A stretch of 16,904 bases of DNA from Synergistaceae bacterium UBA5827 (GCA_002432945.1 DJHE01000008.1:51378-68281), one strand, 5' to 3'; shown: positions 6,554 through 13,592, numbered from the stretch's first letter. The notes: generated from the letters alone by a model not told the origin. A program made the numbers and translations.

Positions 6554-8354
6554 TGTTGTCCTACCGTCCCCATGGTGGCCTCCGCTAACCTATAAATACC
6601 CGCGGTCCCTGCCGGAAGGGCTCAGGGTCTCGGTCCCGCTCAGGCAGTCAAAACGGATCGGTTTTTCATGGCAGGGAGAGCCTCCTGGAAAGACCGGATT
6701 TCCTTCGTCCCGTTTACGGGAGATCATCACTGTAATCGACGAAAAACCGCCCATCCCGCCAGACATCTGGAAACTCCTTAATTGGCTCGGGAACCGGCTC
6801 CCGTTCGGCATCGGGCATGCGATAAAAATCTCCTGCCCCGCCGCGTTGCTAAGAGGGGAAACTGTTGAACCTTTCAAGGCAGAGACACACCTGAGAAGGA
6901 ACCAACCCCCCTCTTTCTGCTACCTTCCGCGCGAAATGTCGAGATACGAGGTTTATTTAGAGTCGATCGCGAATATGGACGGAGGAGGTCTCATCCTCTT
7001 CCCGGACAGGGAATCCCTCGAGGATTTCTTTAATTTACTTCCAGACCCGGAAAAGTCGTTTTCCTGCATCTGGCCCGTTGGTGGAGGAGAAAAACTGTGG
7101 AAAACCTGGCTGTCAGTTAGAAGAGGGGAAAAGCGCCTTGTCCTTGGAACGTCAGGCGCCGTTTTCGCCCCAATTCGTGACCTTTGCCTGGTGGTGGTCG
7201 AAGAGGAAGCGGATCCCGGCCATCAGATGCCGTCTTTTCCGCAGATAAGCGCCAGGACTGTCGCCTCGAAAAGAGCCGCTTTTTCCGGTGCCTCGCTCCT
7301 CCTTGGCGGGAGTTCGCCCTCTTCCCGAGTCGCGATGTTGTCAAAACTCGTTTGCCCGGAAGCACCAAGGGGCCGGGTTTATTTCATCCGGCCCCCGCTC
7401 GGAACGAACCCTCCGCCAAACACACTTCCCTTTTTGCAGGAGATCCCCGTTTCACAGAAGCTTATCGAGGAGTCACGCCGGGTTCTCGGTGGAGGAAGGC
7501 AGGTTCTCTGGATTCTCGACCGCAAAGGCTACGCAGGCGAGCTGCGGTGTACCGATTGCGGCAAGACCGTGTCCTGCCGTAAATGCGGAGGCAGGCCGAG
7601 ATGGAGCCTGGAGAACGCAACCGGTCATTGTCTGTCCTGCGGTGATAAAACCGCCTGGCCAGAAGAATGCCCATCTTGCCGAAGCAGACTTCTTCAAATT
7701 TGGCACCCGGGGCTCGAAAAATCCTACGAGCGCGCCCGGGCCTTATTTGGCGCGGAGGCTTCGATCATTCTTCTTCCCGAATACGCAACACTCGGGAAAA
7801 AAGCAAGGCGTGCACTACTGGGACAGTTGAATGCCAAGCCTTCTCTCCTTTTAGGCACCCGTTCCCTTTTATCCCTATGCAGGAAGATCGATGTCGGGTT
7901 GATTGGCTGGCTTGATGCCGACACTGAAAACTGGAAGCAGGATTATGGTGCCACGGCTGAAGGGTTCCGGATCGTTTGGACCTCCTGCTGGACAGGGAAA
8001 AACCCCGATGACCGACAAGTCATTCTCCAGAGCCGTAAGCCGAAAAAGGGGTGGCAGGTTGCTCTCGAGGCCGGGTTCAATTACTTCTGGGACAGAGAGT
8101 TGGCTGAAAGACGTAAACTCGAATTGCCCCCCTTTTGTTTCCTTCTGGAAGTCACTTCGAAAGGGAAAATCCAGTCGATGCTCAGGGAAGCCTTTGAAAG
8201 AGAGGGCCTTGAAGTCCTCTCCGGGAACCAAGGGGAAGGTTCGCTGCAAATCAAGGTTCATGACCTTGAAAAAACCCGGAGATTACTAGCGCCTTTCTTT
8301 GCTGTAAACTCAACGTCTCTGGAATTTCCTCATCTCAGTCTAGATTTCGAGTAA
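6537..8354 (+). CDS. priA: PriA-like primosomal protein N', helicase motifs degenerate
   Basis: The 605-residue product aligns end to end with PriA, the replication-restart helicase (E. coli PriA is 732 residues). It shows a 3'-DNA-binding N terminus, RRGEKRLVLGTSGAVFAP, DRKGYAGELRC, and an intact zinc module with all eight cysteines (C338, C341, C347, C350, C365, C368, C378, C381). The C terminus has ELAERRKLELPPF. The ATPase motifs are lost. Where GVTGSGKTEVYL is expected it reads LPREMSRYEVYL (130-141). DEEH reads EEEA (222-225). GSATPS reads GGSSPS. The QVAGRAGR arginine motif is replaced by unrelated sequence near 481-490. The frame is unbroken, so this is not a pseudogene by frameshift. 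Actinobacterial PriA is a known parallel lacking helicase motifs. TTG 6537, with AAAAGGG eight bases upstream, is the likely start; open frame further upstream is coaBC shadow. Confidence 0.88.
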   Translation: MLQEVDVVLPSPWWPPLTYKYPRSLPEGLRVSVPLRQSKRIGFSWQGEPPGKTGFPSSRLREIITVIDEKPPIPPDIWKLLNWLGNRLPFGIGHAIKISCPAALLRGETVEPFKAETHLRRNQPPSFCYLPREMSRYEVYLESIANMDGGGLILFPDRESLEDFFNLLPDPEKSFSCIWPVGGGEKLWKTWLSVRRGEKRLVLGTSGAVFAPIRDLCLVVVEEEADPGHQMPSFPQISARTVASKRAAFSGASLLLGGSSPSSRVAMLSKLVCPEAPRGRVYFIRPPLGTNPPPNTLPFLQEIPVSQKLIEESRRVLGGGRQVLWILDRKGYAGELRCTDCGKTVSCRKCGGRPRWSLENATGHCLSCGDKTAWPEECPSCRSRLLQIWHPGLEKSYERARALFGAEASIILLPEYATLGKKARRALLGQLNAKPSLLLGTRSLLSLCRKIDVGLIGWLDADTENWKQDYGATAEGFRIVWTSCWTGKNPDDRQVILQSRKPKKGWQVALEAGFNYFWDRELAERRKLELPPFCFLLEVTSKGKIQSMLREAFEREGLEVLSGNQGEGSLQIKVHDLEKTRRLLAPFFAVNSTSLEFPHLSLDFE

Positions 8355-8370
8355 ATGGGAGTTGGTATTC

Positions 8371-9690
8371 ATGGCTATCGTGACAATTGTAGGACGACCG
8401 AATGTTGGAAAGAGCTCACTGTTCAACCGCTTGAGCGGTTCTCGCCAGGCTATTGTCGACAACATGCCCGGCGTGACGCGCGATCGACTTTACGCCGAGG
8501 TTGTTGAAGGAGATCTTCATTTTTACCTTGTCGATACGGGGGGACTCTTGCCGGAAAGCGGGCATCCTCTTGATGAGCTGATCATGAGGCAAGTGAAAGT
8601 TGCCATCGAAGAGAGCGATGTGATCCTTTTCGTGGTTGACGGCAGGGAGGGTCCGATCGGAGTCGACCGGGACATCGCCATGCTATTGAGAAAATCCGGC
8701 AAGCCGGTTATCGTCGCTGCGAACAAGATGGACGATCCTGTCCACGAGAATGAACTTTGGACTTCGATGGGACTAGGGTTTGAACGGGTGGTCGGAGTCA
8801 GCGCAGAGCATAGACGTAACATTGAGGTCCTTTTCGAACACATCCAGGACCTTCTTCCTGTCGACGAGTTCGAAAAGGAGGACGAGACTCTTCGAGTTGC
8901 CCTCATAGGAAGACCCAATGTCGGCAAGTCAAGCATCTTGAACTTTCTAGCTGGCGAAGACCGTGCCCTCGTGAGCGACATCCCCGGAACGACACGCGAC
9001 TCCGTGGATTCCCTCGTCACGTTGGGAGGGATACCGGTTCGCCTGGTCGACACGGCGGGACTCAGGAAAAAATCCCACGTAGATTCCGCTCTGGAATATT
9101 ACTCCACAGTTCGAACCTACCAGGCGATCGATAGGGCCGATGTCTGTGTCCTGGTCATGGACGCCCTAGAGATTGCAACGGAGCAGGACCAGCGTGTCGC
9201 AGGGCAAGTCCTTGACCGGGGAAAGGGACTTGTCCTCCTTGTGAACAAGTGGGACCTTCTACCCAAGAACCCGAAACTCGGCGACGAAGTCAGGGATCGG
9301 ATAAGGGAAGAATTTGCGTTTGTGGCGCATGTTCCGATGCTTTTTGTCTCGGCTCTTACCGGCCGGGGAATTGAGAAGTTGCCATCAATCCTCTTGAAAG
9401 TGGCAGAAAACAGGAAGAAAAGGATTTCCACCGGCAAGCTCAATCGACTTCTAAAGGACCTGATGGCGTTTGAAAGAATGCCTTCAAGCCGTACTGGAAA
9501 GGTCTTTCGGATTTCCTATTGCACGCAGGTTTCCGTTGATCCTCCCTCTTTCGCTTTTTTCGTCAACGATCCAAAGATTATTAACATCTCGTTCAAGAGG
9601 CATGTAGAGAGAAAATTGCGTGAGTTGGAAGATTTTTCAGGTTCTCCATTAAGGATTTTTTGGAGGGGGCAAGACCGAAAGAAGCAATAA
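8371..9690 (+). CDS. der: Ribosome biogenesis GTPase Der (EngA)
   Basis: Der has two tandem GTPase domains and a KH-like C terminus and acts in 50S subunit maturation. The 439-residue length is normal. Domain 1 has GRPNVGKSS (8-16), GVTRDR (34-39), DTGG (55-58) and NKMD (118-121). Domain 2 has GRPNVGKSS (180-188), PGTTRD (205-210), DTAGLRKKSHV (227-237) and NKWD (292-295). The KH-like domain spans about 355-432 and ends SPLRIFWRGQ. Every nucleotide-binding motif is present in both copies. ATG 8371 is the start: GGGAG lies nine bases upstream and MAIVTIVGRPNVGKS is the standard N terminus. The TTG at 8362 in the same frame has no spacing for a ribosome-binding site. This is the last gene of the long + strand operon. 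Confidence 0.97.
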   Translation: MAIVTIVGRPNVGKSSLFNRLSGSRQAIVDNMPGVTRDRLYAEVVEGDLHFYLVDTGGLLPESGHPLDELIMRQVKVAIEESDVILFVVDGREGPIGVDRDIAMLLRKSGKPVIVAANKMDDPVHENELWTSMGLGFERVVGVSAEHRRNIEVLFEHIQDLLPVDEFEKEDETLRVALIGRPNVGKSSILNFLAGEDRALVSDIPGTTRDSVDSLVTLGGIPVRLVDTAGLRKKSHVDSALEYYSTVRTYQAIDRADVCVLVMDALEIATEQDQRVAGQVLDRGKGLVLLVNKWDLLPKNPKLGDEVRDRIREEFAFVAHVPMLFVSALTGRGIEKLPSILLKVAENRKKRISTGKLNRLLKDLMAFERMPSSRTGKVFRISYCTQVSVDPPSFAFFVNDPKIINISFKRHVERKLRELEDFSGSPLRIFWRGQDRKKQ

Positions 9691-9725
9691 AAGCGGTCGA
9701 CATCAAGTTTTTTTGCTTTTTCCCC

Positions 9726-9755
9726 TTGACCTCAGAGGAACAAGCTGGTAATAAT
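9726..9755 (+). promoter_or_regulatory. Sigma70-type promoter for hup
   Basis: TTGACC (9726-9731, five of six consensus) is followed after 18 bases by AATAAT (9750-9755, five of six); the overlapping TAATAA at 9749 with a 17-base spacer is an alternative reading. Transcription would start near 9762, giving a leader of about 60 bases before the hup ATG. The same TTGACC -35 box appears in the tRNA-Pro and tmcAL promoters of this window. The 132-base gap between der and hup holds nothing else firm. Confidence 0.7.
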
Positions 9756-9773
9756 AGCTTATGAAAGTACCGC

Positions 9774-9795
9774 TGAGGCATCTTTTCAGGCCTCA
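9774..9795 (+). promoter_or_regulatory. Small hairpin in the hup leader
   Basis: TGAGGC (9774-9779) and GCCTCA (9790-9795) form a 6-bp stem with a 10-base loop near the predicted 5' end of the hup transcript, about 12 bases before the strong AGGAGGTG ribosome-binding site (9807-9814). It could stabilise the mRNA 5' end. The stem is short enough to occur by chance. Confidence 0.3.
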
Positions 9796-9822
9796 TAAAT
9801 CTGTGGAGGAGGTGCGTTACGA

Positions 9823-10101
9823 ATGACCAAGACCGACCTCGTCAATGAGCTTGCCAAGTCGACGAATATGAGCAAGAAAATGGCGGCTCATGCGGTCGAC
9901 GCCCTTGTCGGCGCTATCCAGGGCGCGCTGGCAAAGGGAGAGAAGGTCCAGCTGGTGGGCTTCGGAACCTTCGAGGTTAGGGAAAGAGCGGCCCGCCAGG
10001 GACGCAATCCCCAGAACCCCAAGAAAGTCATCAAGATTCCCGCCAAGAAGGTCCCCGTTTTCCGCGCCGGCAAGGCACTGAAGGATCAAGTCGCGAAGTA
10101 G
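9823..10101 (+). CDS. hup: HU-family nucleoid DNA-binding protein
   Basis: HU is a small abundant dimer that bends and compacts DNA in the nucleoid. The 92-residue protein starts MTKTDLVNELAKSTNMSKK, then shows the core GEKVQLVGFGTFEVRERAARQGRNP (about 39-63). The DNA-intercalating arm follows (GRNPQNPKKVIKIPAKKVPVF, 60-80, with P63 at the arm tip), then FRAGKALKD. AGGAGGTG eight bases before the ATG, together with its own promoter, suggests strong expression. Codon use is biased towards AAG, GTC and CTG-type codons, as expected for an abundant protein. It is convergent with rsmA. IHF-type subunits are similar, but the arm and length fit HU. Confidence 0.96.
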   Translation: MTKTDLVNELAKSTNMSKKMAAHAVDALVGAIQGALAKGEKVQLVGFGTFEVRERAARQGRNPQNPKKVIKIPAKKVPVFRAGKALKDQVAK

Positions 10102-10134
10102 AATTTCCTCCACTGGAGACGCATTCATTTTTTT

Positions 10135-10178
10135 AGGAACGAAGAAGGGCGGCCTAAAGGCCGCCCTTCTTCGTTCCT
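10135..10178. terminator. 20-bp perfect hairpin between hup and rsmA, probable bidirectional terminator
   Basis: Arms 10135-10154 and 10159-10178 are exact inverted repeats (AGGAACGAAGAAGGGCGGCC on the left), with a four-base loop TAAA. The stem is GC-rich near the loop and very stable. It begins 33 bases after the hup stop and lies between convergent genes, so a terminator role is likely. However, neither strand has a U-run after the stem: the seven Ts (10128-10134) precede it on the hup strand and read as As on the rsmA strand. It may instead act by blocking 3' exonucleases. The rsmA stop codon is in the loop. Confidence 0.6.
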
Positions 10179-10978
10179 ACTACTGCAAACAATTTTTCCC
10201 AGTCTTCCCCTGAAAGCTCTTCGGCCCTCACACGCGGATCCCAATGAAGTTTATCCAGGAGGATACCCGCATCAATCCCCCTTGAGCCAAGCCAAGCCTT
10301 CAGGTTATTGAAAAGGGTCTTTCTCCTTTGTTCAAAGGACTGCCGAAGCAACCCGCGCCATTGTGCATCACGGGCAAGTCCAATGGAACGATGAAGCGCA
10401 ACGGAAATCACCGAAGAGTTCACCTTTGGTGCCGGCCGAAAAGCCTCGGGAGGAACTTCGAACAAACGCTGCACTGACCCCATCGCTTGTAGGGTAATTC
10501 CCAACGGAGACCTGTTTTTCCCGGGTTTTGGGCATACAAGTCGATCCGCGGCTTCTTTCTGGACCATGAGGATCATCTTCCAAAGCCCGTGGGGTGCAAG
10601 TTCTTCCAGGATTTTCCATATGACAGGCGTCGTAATATGGTAAGGAAGGTTTGCGACGAGCTTGGCGGGGCAAGGAAGGAGCGTTTCGGCAAGCGGTATT
10701 TTCAGGACATCGCCCCATGTCAGGGAGAGGGCCGGATTTGCCTTGAGCGGCTCGAGAAAAGGGGCAAGCCTGCGGTCGATTTCCACCGTGTGCAGGAACG
10801 CCGGGCGTACGGACAAAAGGCGTTTGGTCAGGACTCCGTTTCCTGCCCCAATTTCGAAAAGGATATCGTTTTGCGAGATTTCGGCCGCAGCGATAATCCG
10901 GTCAAGAATGTTGCTGTCGACCAGGAAATTTTGACCGATCTCGGTATTCGCCTTGAAGGATGTTCTTTTTGAGTCCAT
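10154..10978 (-). CDS. rsmA: 16S rRNA (adenine-1518/1519-N6,N6)-dimethyltransferase RsmA (KsgA)
   Basis: RsmA dimethylates two adjacent adenines in helix 45 of 16S rRNA, a late checkpoint of 30S assembly, using SAM. The 274-residue protein has GQNFLVD (15-21), the SAM-binding FEIGAGNGVLT (41-51), an acidic VEID (65-68), and the catalytic NLPYHI (110-115). The family segment FRPAPKVNSSV (180-190) follows, then SFEQRRKTLFNNL (214-226). The frame stays open upstream through the tRNA, but the start is ATG at 10978-10976: AGGGGG is seven bases upstream and MDSKRTSFKANTEIGQNF is a typical N terminus. The last seven codons (GTKKGGL) form one arm of the hairpin shared with hup. Immediately upstream are a terminator and tRNA-Pro, leaving no room for a separate promoter. 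Confidence 0.95.
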   Translation of the reverse strand: MDSKRTSFKANTEIGQNFLVDSNILDRIIAAAEISQNDILFEIGAGNGVLTKRLLSVRPAFLHTVEIDRRLAPFLEPLKANPALSLTWGDVLKIPLAETLLPCPAKLVANLPYHITTPVIWKILEELAPHGLWKMILMVQKEAADRLVCPKPGKNRSPLGITLQAMGSVQRLFEVPPEAFRPAPKVNSSVISVALHRSIGLARDAQWRGLLRQSFEQRRKTLFNNLKAWLGSRGIDAGILLDKLHWDPRVRAEELSGEDWEKLFAVVGTKKGGL

Positions 10979-10992
10979 GATTAGGCCCCCTG

Positions 10993-11027
10993 AAAAGGAA
11001 AAAGCGGGAAAACCGAAGTTTTCCCGC
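10993..11027 (-). terminator. Intrinsic terminator after tRNA-Pro with UUCG tetraloop
   Basis: On the minus strand GCGGGAAAAC (11027-11018) pairs with GTTTTCCCGC (11013-11004) around TTCG. The loop is therefore the very stable C(UUCG)G. The stem is followed by TTTTTCCTTTT (11003-10993). This is a textbook intrinsic terminator that begins nine bases after the tRNA CCA end. Its U-tract ends two bases before the rsmA Shine-Dalgarno (10991-10986), so rsmA transcription presumably depends on read-through. Confidence 0.88.
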
Positions 11028-11035
11028 CTATAGCC

Positions 11036-11113
<78 letters not shown>

Positions 11114-11125
11114 AGAACGACGTGT

Positions 11126-11154
11126 ATTGTAGGGCCAAACGGGGTGACGGTCAA
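11126..11154 (-). promoter_or_regulatory. Sigma70-type promoter for tRNA-Pro (and rsmA by read-through)
   Basis: On the minus strand TTGACC (11154-11149) and TACAAT (11131-11126) are separated by exactly 17 bases; each box matches the consensus at five of six. Transcription would start near 11119, about six bases before the mature tRNA 5' end. It is the strongest promoter in the window, as expected for a stable RNA, and the only evident one that could also serve rsmA. Confidence 0.83.
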
Positions 11155-11181
11155 GACATTTTCCTTGAAAGCCTGAACGGA

Positions 11182-11187
11182 TAGAAT
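11182..11187 (+). promoter_or_regulatory. Possible -10 box for trmB
   Basis: TAGAAT (11182-11187) matches the -10 consensus at five of six and would start transcription near 11194, ahead of AGGAGG (11202-11207). No good -35 lies 16-18 bases upstream; TTGAAA at 11165-11170 is only 11 bases away. Some promoter is expected here because trmB is divergent from tRNA-Pro, but this one is weakly supported. Confidence 0.35.
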
Positions 11188-11214
11188 GGTAAGACCCACC
11201 TAGGAGGGGTCATC

Positions 11215-12168
11215 ATGTACGAGTCCTTTTCCAAGATTTTCTTGAATTCCAGGGATTTTTGCTCCGGAATAGCAGGCCCTCTTTTTGAATCCTTCCCAAA
11301 ACGGATCGTCGAGATCGGTTTTGGGAACGGGGATTACCTGGCCCACCTTGCAGAAAGGCATGGCTCACGGACACTCGTGGTCGGGCTCGAGGTTTCCGCC
11401 GTTTGCGTACTGAAGGCAACGAAGCGCTTGGCTGCCCGGAATCTCCTGAATTCACGGGTTATCATGGGTGACGCGCGTTTCGTCCTTGAAAACTGCTTCC
11501 CGGCAGAAAGCGTGGCGACAATTTACATGAATTTCCCATGCCCTTGGCCCAAGACCCGGCATTCTTCGCGCAGGGTAACTTACGGCAGGTTCCCGGCAAT
11601 TCTTTCGCGGGTCCTGGAGGACCGTGGGGAATTCCGCCTTGTGACCGATGAGGAGTGGTACGCAATAGAGGTCAAGAATTCGCTTTCTTCCCACACATCC
11701 CTGGAATTCGTTTCGTTAGAGGTTGATCCGGTCCTTGAACTGACAACGAAATATGCGTCCAAGTGGAAGGCCATGGGAAAAAGGACTTTCCGTTTAACCA
11801 TGAAAAAAATCGGACCCGGACTCGAGACGGGTTTGAAGAAAGTGGAGGAATCCATGGCTATGCATACGAAAATCTCCCTGAATGAGACCGAAGAGGGGAG
11901 GATACGGGCTGAAACCCTGGTTGGGAAGCACGGTTCCGATGGTTTTTCCCACTGGTCTTTCAAGTCGATTTACTGGTCCCCCGACAGGCATGCACTCCTC
12001 AAGACGATCACTTCGGATGAAGGTTTCGAACAAACCTTCTTTTTCCGTCTCGTTTTCACTGAAGGCAGCCTTCTTGTGAAACTGGAAGATGCTGGAGCGC
12101 CCCTGCATACCCCATCGGTCTCCCTCGCGATGGAAGCGCTTAGTGTTTATTTCCGGGAGAAACGCTGA
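11215..12168 (+). CDS. trmB: tRNA (guanine-46-N7)-methyltransferase TrmB with C-terminal extension
   Basis: TrmB makes m7G46 in the variable loop of tRNAs using SAM. Residues 30-200 are the methyltransferase: RIVEIGFGNGDYLAHLAERH (SAM site, 30-49), GLEVSAVCVLKA, IMGDARFVL (83-91), and YMNFPCPWPKTRH (104-116). The last corresponds to the proteobacterial FPDPWPKKRH motif, with Cys replacing the usual Asp. RLVTDEEWYA follows. Residues about 200-317 are an extra domain absent from the short E. coli-type enzyme. Aquifex-type TrmB is known to carry a long C-terminal region linked to heat stability; whether this one is homologous cannot be told here. ATG 11215 has AGGAGG seven bases upstream. The stop overlaps the trmO start (TGATG). 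It heads a four-gene + strand unit. Confidence 0.9.
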   Translation: MYESFSKIFLNSRDFCSGIAGPLFESFPKRIVEIGFGNGDYLAHLAERHGSRTLVVGLEVSAVCVLKATKRLAARNLLNSRVIMGDARFVLENCFPAESVATIYMNFPCPWPKTRHSSRRVTYGRFPAILSRVLEDRGEFRLVTDEEWYAIEVKNSLSSHTSLEFVSLEVDPVLELTTKYASKWKAMGKRTFRLTMKKIGPGLETGLKKVEESMAMHTKISLNETEEGRIRAETLVGKHGSDGFSHWSFKSIYWSPDRHALLKTITSDEGFEQTFFFRLVFTEGSLLVKLEDAGAPLHTPSVSLAMEALSVYFREKR

Positions 12169-12563
12169 TGAACGGGTATGCCGTTTACCCGGTTGGATTA
12201 GTCCGCTCAAGCTTCAAAGAGCCCGAATCTCCAGAACTTTTACGGAAGTCGCCATGCCAGATCGAAATTGACGAAGCCTGGTCGGGAGCCGCAGAAGACA
12301 TCCAGGTAGGGGACCGACTCCTGGTTCTTTACCGGTTCCACCTTACCGAATCTGCTCCGTTGAAGGTCCACCCGCGTGGTGACCTTTCCAGGCCAATAAC
12401 CGGAGTCTTTTCAACCTGTTCCCCTCGCCGGCCTAATTTTATCGGGGTAGGGGATTGCCGTGTCACCGATCGGGAAGGGTTGACCTTTCATGTCGAGGGG
12501 TTGGATGCCCTTGATGGCTCGCCCGTCATCGACATCAAGCCGTTTAAATTCAGGGAAGGTTGA
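12168..12563 (+). CDS. trmO: TrmO/TsaA-family tRNA N6-methyltransferase
   Basis: The TrmO family (formerly TsaA/YaeB) methylates t6A37 of threonine tRNA to m6t6A using SAM and has a small beta-barrel fold. This 131-residue protein covers the barrel core: YPVGLVRSSFKEP (7-19), VGDRLLVLYRFH, VHPRGD (67-72), GVFSTCSPRRPNFIG (79-93) and GLDALDGSPVIDIKP (111-125). The usual form of the key loop is FSTRSPxRPNPIG; here the first Arg is Cys84 and the second Pro is Phe91. The C-terminal domain of E. coli TrmO is absent, as in many short members. ATG overlaps the trmB stop, and GGGAGA lies seven bases upstream. Family assignment is firm; activity on tRNA-Thr is inferred from the family and the trmB neighbour. 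Confidence 0.82.
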   Translation: MNGYAVYPVGLVRSSFKEPESPELLRKSPCQIEIDEAWSGAAEDIQVGDRLLVLYRFHLTESAPLKVHPRGDLSRPITGVFSTCSPRRPNFIGVGDCRVTDREGLTFHVEGLDALDGSPVIDIKPFKFREG

Positions 12564-12572
12564 GATCGGCTT

Positions 12573-13082
12573 ATGAACCCTGTCCGACCAACTTCAAGCA
12601 AACTCCTTCAAACTTTTTTTAATATAATAGGCATCAAGACAGGCGGTTCTTTTCTCGACCTGTTTGCAGGGACGGGGCGGGTCGGACTAGAAGCTGCGAG
12701 GCTGGGGTTTGATTCGGTAACTGCGGTTGAGATTGACCGCCGGGCTTGCAGGGACTTGAGGGCGACGCCAGGTGCAAGGACAGGGAGCGTCGATATCGAG
12801 ATTCTCTGCATGGATGTCCGCCGTGCCATGATTGTCCTGGCAAGAAAAGGACGGACCTTTGACGTCATTTTCGCCGACCCCCCGTATGAAAACGGGTGGG
12901 TTTCAGCAATCACAAAGGGAGATGCCTTTCTTTGGCTTCATCTGCTCGCGGAGGACGGCGTTTTTGTCCTGGAACACTCAGCGCGGGAAAAAGTCCCTGA
13001 AAAGCTTGAAGGACTCGTTTGGGAAACCCGGCATTATGGCGACAGCTGCCTGTCTTTCTTCAGGCCGTGCGAAAAGGAGTGA
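12573..13082 (+). CDS. rsmD: 16S rRNA (guanine-966-N2)-methyltransferase RsmD, short N terminus
   Basis: RsmD methylates G966 of 16S rRNA in the assembling 30S subunit. The 169-residue protein starts almost directly at the conserved RPTSSKLLQTFFNII (5-19). It continues with the SAM site FLDLFAGTGRVGLEA (27-41), VEIDRRA, and the catalytic DPPY (102-105). The usual first 30 or so residues, including the strand motif IIGGxxKGRxL, are missing, and an in-frame TGA (12561-12563, also the trmO stop) prevents extension upstream. The ribosome-binding site is weak. trmO and rsmD share the same frame, separated by one TGA and three codons. rsmD next to coaD is a widely conserved pair. I am confident of the family; the true N terminus is less sure. 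Confidence 0.86.
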   Translation: MNPVRPTSSKLLQTFFNIIGIKTGGSFLDLFAGTGRVGLEAARLGFDSVTAVEIDRRACRDLRATPGARTGSVDIEILCMDVRRAMIVLARKGRTFDVIFADPPYENGWVSAITKGDAFLWLHLLAEDGVFVLEHSAREKVPEKLEGLVWETRHYGDSCLSFFRPCEKE

Positions 13083-13088
13083 TAATGC

Positions 13089-13592
13089 ATGATTAGAGCC
13101 GTTTATCCCGGCTCCTTTGACCCGATCACGAACGGTCACATCTATATCGCTGAAAGAGCTTCCTCACTTTTCGACGAGCTTTGCGTCGCCGTTCTCCACA
13201 ATCCCCAGAAAAGAGCAACTTTCAGCGTCGATGAGCGCCAGGCCATGGCCCGCGAAGCGACGAGCCACCTTCCAAATGTCAGGATCAAGTCCTTTGAGGG
13301 ACTTCTCGTCGATTTCATGAGGAGAGAACAAAGCCGGATCATCATACGCGGATTGCGCGCGCTGTCCGACTTCGAATACGAATTCCAGCTTGCTCTAATG
13401 AACCGACAGTTGGCACCCGAGATCGAAACTCTATTCATCGTCACGGATGCTCAGTACTCGTATCTTTCCAGCCGGGCAATAAAGGAAGTGTTCGATTTCG
13501 GTGGCTCCGTCCAGGGGATGGTTCCCCCTGGAGTCTTCAGGAGGCTACGTGAAAGATTCCCACCGAAAAATCATTTCAGGGAACAAGGATAG
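13089..13592 (+). CDS. coaD: Phosphopantetheine adenylyltransferase
   Basis: CoaD catalyses the penultimate CoA step, 4'-phosphopantetheine + ATP to dephospho-CoA + PPi, as a hexamer in the cytoplasm. The 167 residues include AVYPGSFDPITNGH (4-17, with the nucleotidyltransferase TNGH), a KSFEGLLVDF substrate segment and IIIRGLRALSDFEYEFQLALMN. YSYLSSRAIKEV stands in place of the common YSFLSSSxVKEV, followed by a GGSVQGMVP tail. ATG 13089 has AAGGAG nine bases upstream and starts six bases after rsmD. The 3' end overlaps the convergent tmcAL end by 17 bases. Together with coaBC the window encodes three of the final CoA-synthesis activities, in separate transcription units. Confidence 0.97.
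   Translation: MIRAVYPGSFDPITNGHIYIAERASSLFDELCVAVLHNPQKRATFSVDERQAMAREATSHLPNVRIKSFEGLLVDFMRREQSRIIIRGLRALSDFEYEFQLALMNRQLAPEIETLFIVTDAQYSYLSSRAIKEVFDFGGSVQGMVPPGVFRRLRERFPPKNHFREQG

Noticed and set aside
9681..9720. Terminator after der
   Set aside because: GAAGCAA and TTGCTTT can pair only weakly (one G-U) across a loop of about 25 bases; the T-run inside is not after a stable stem.
9762..9822. Riboswitch or regulatory leader before hup
   Set aside because: Only one 6-bp stem in 60 bases; no known aptamer pattern or terminator/anti-terminator pair.
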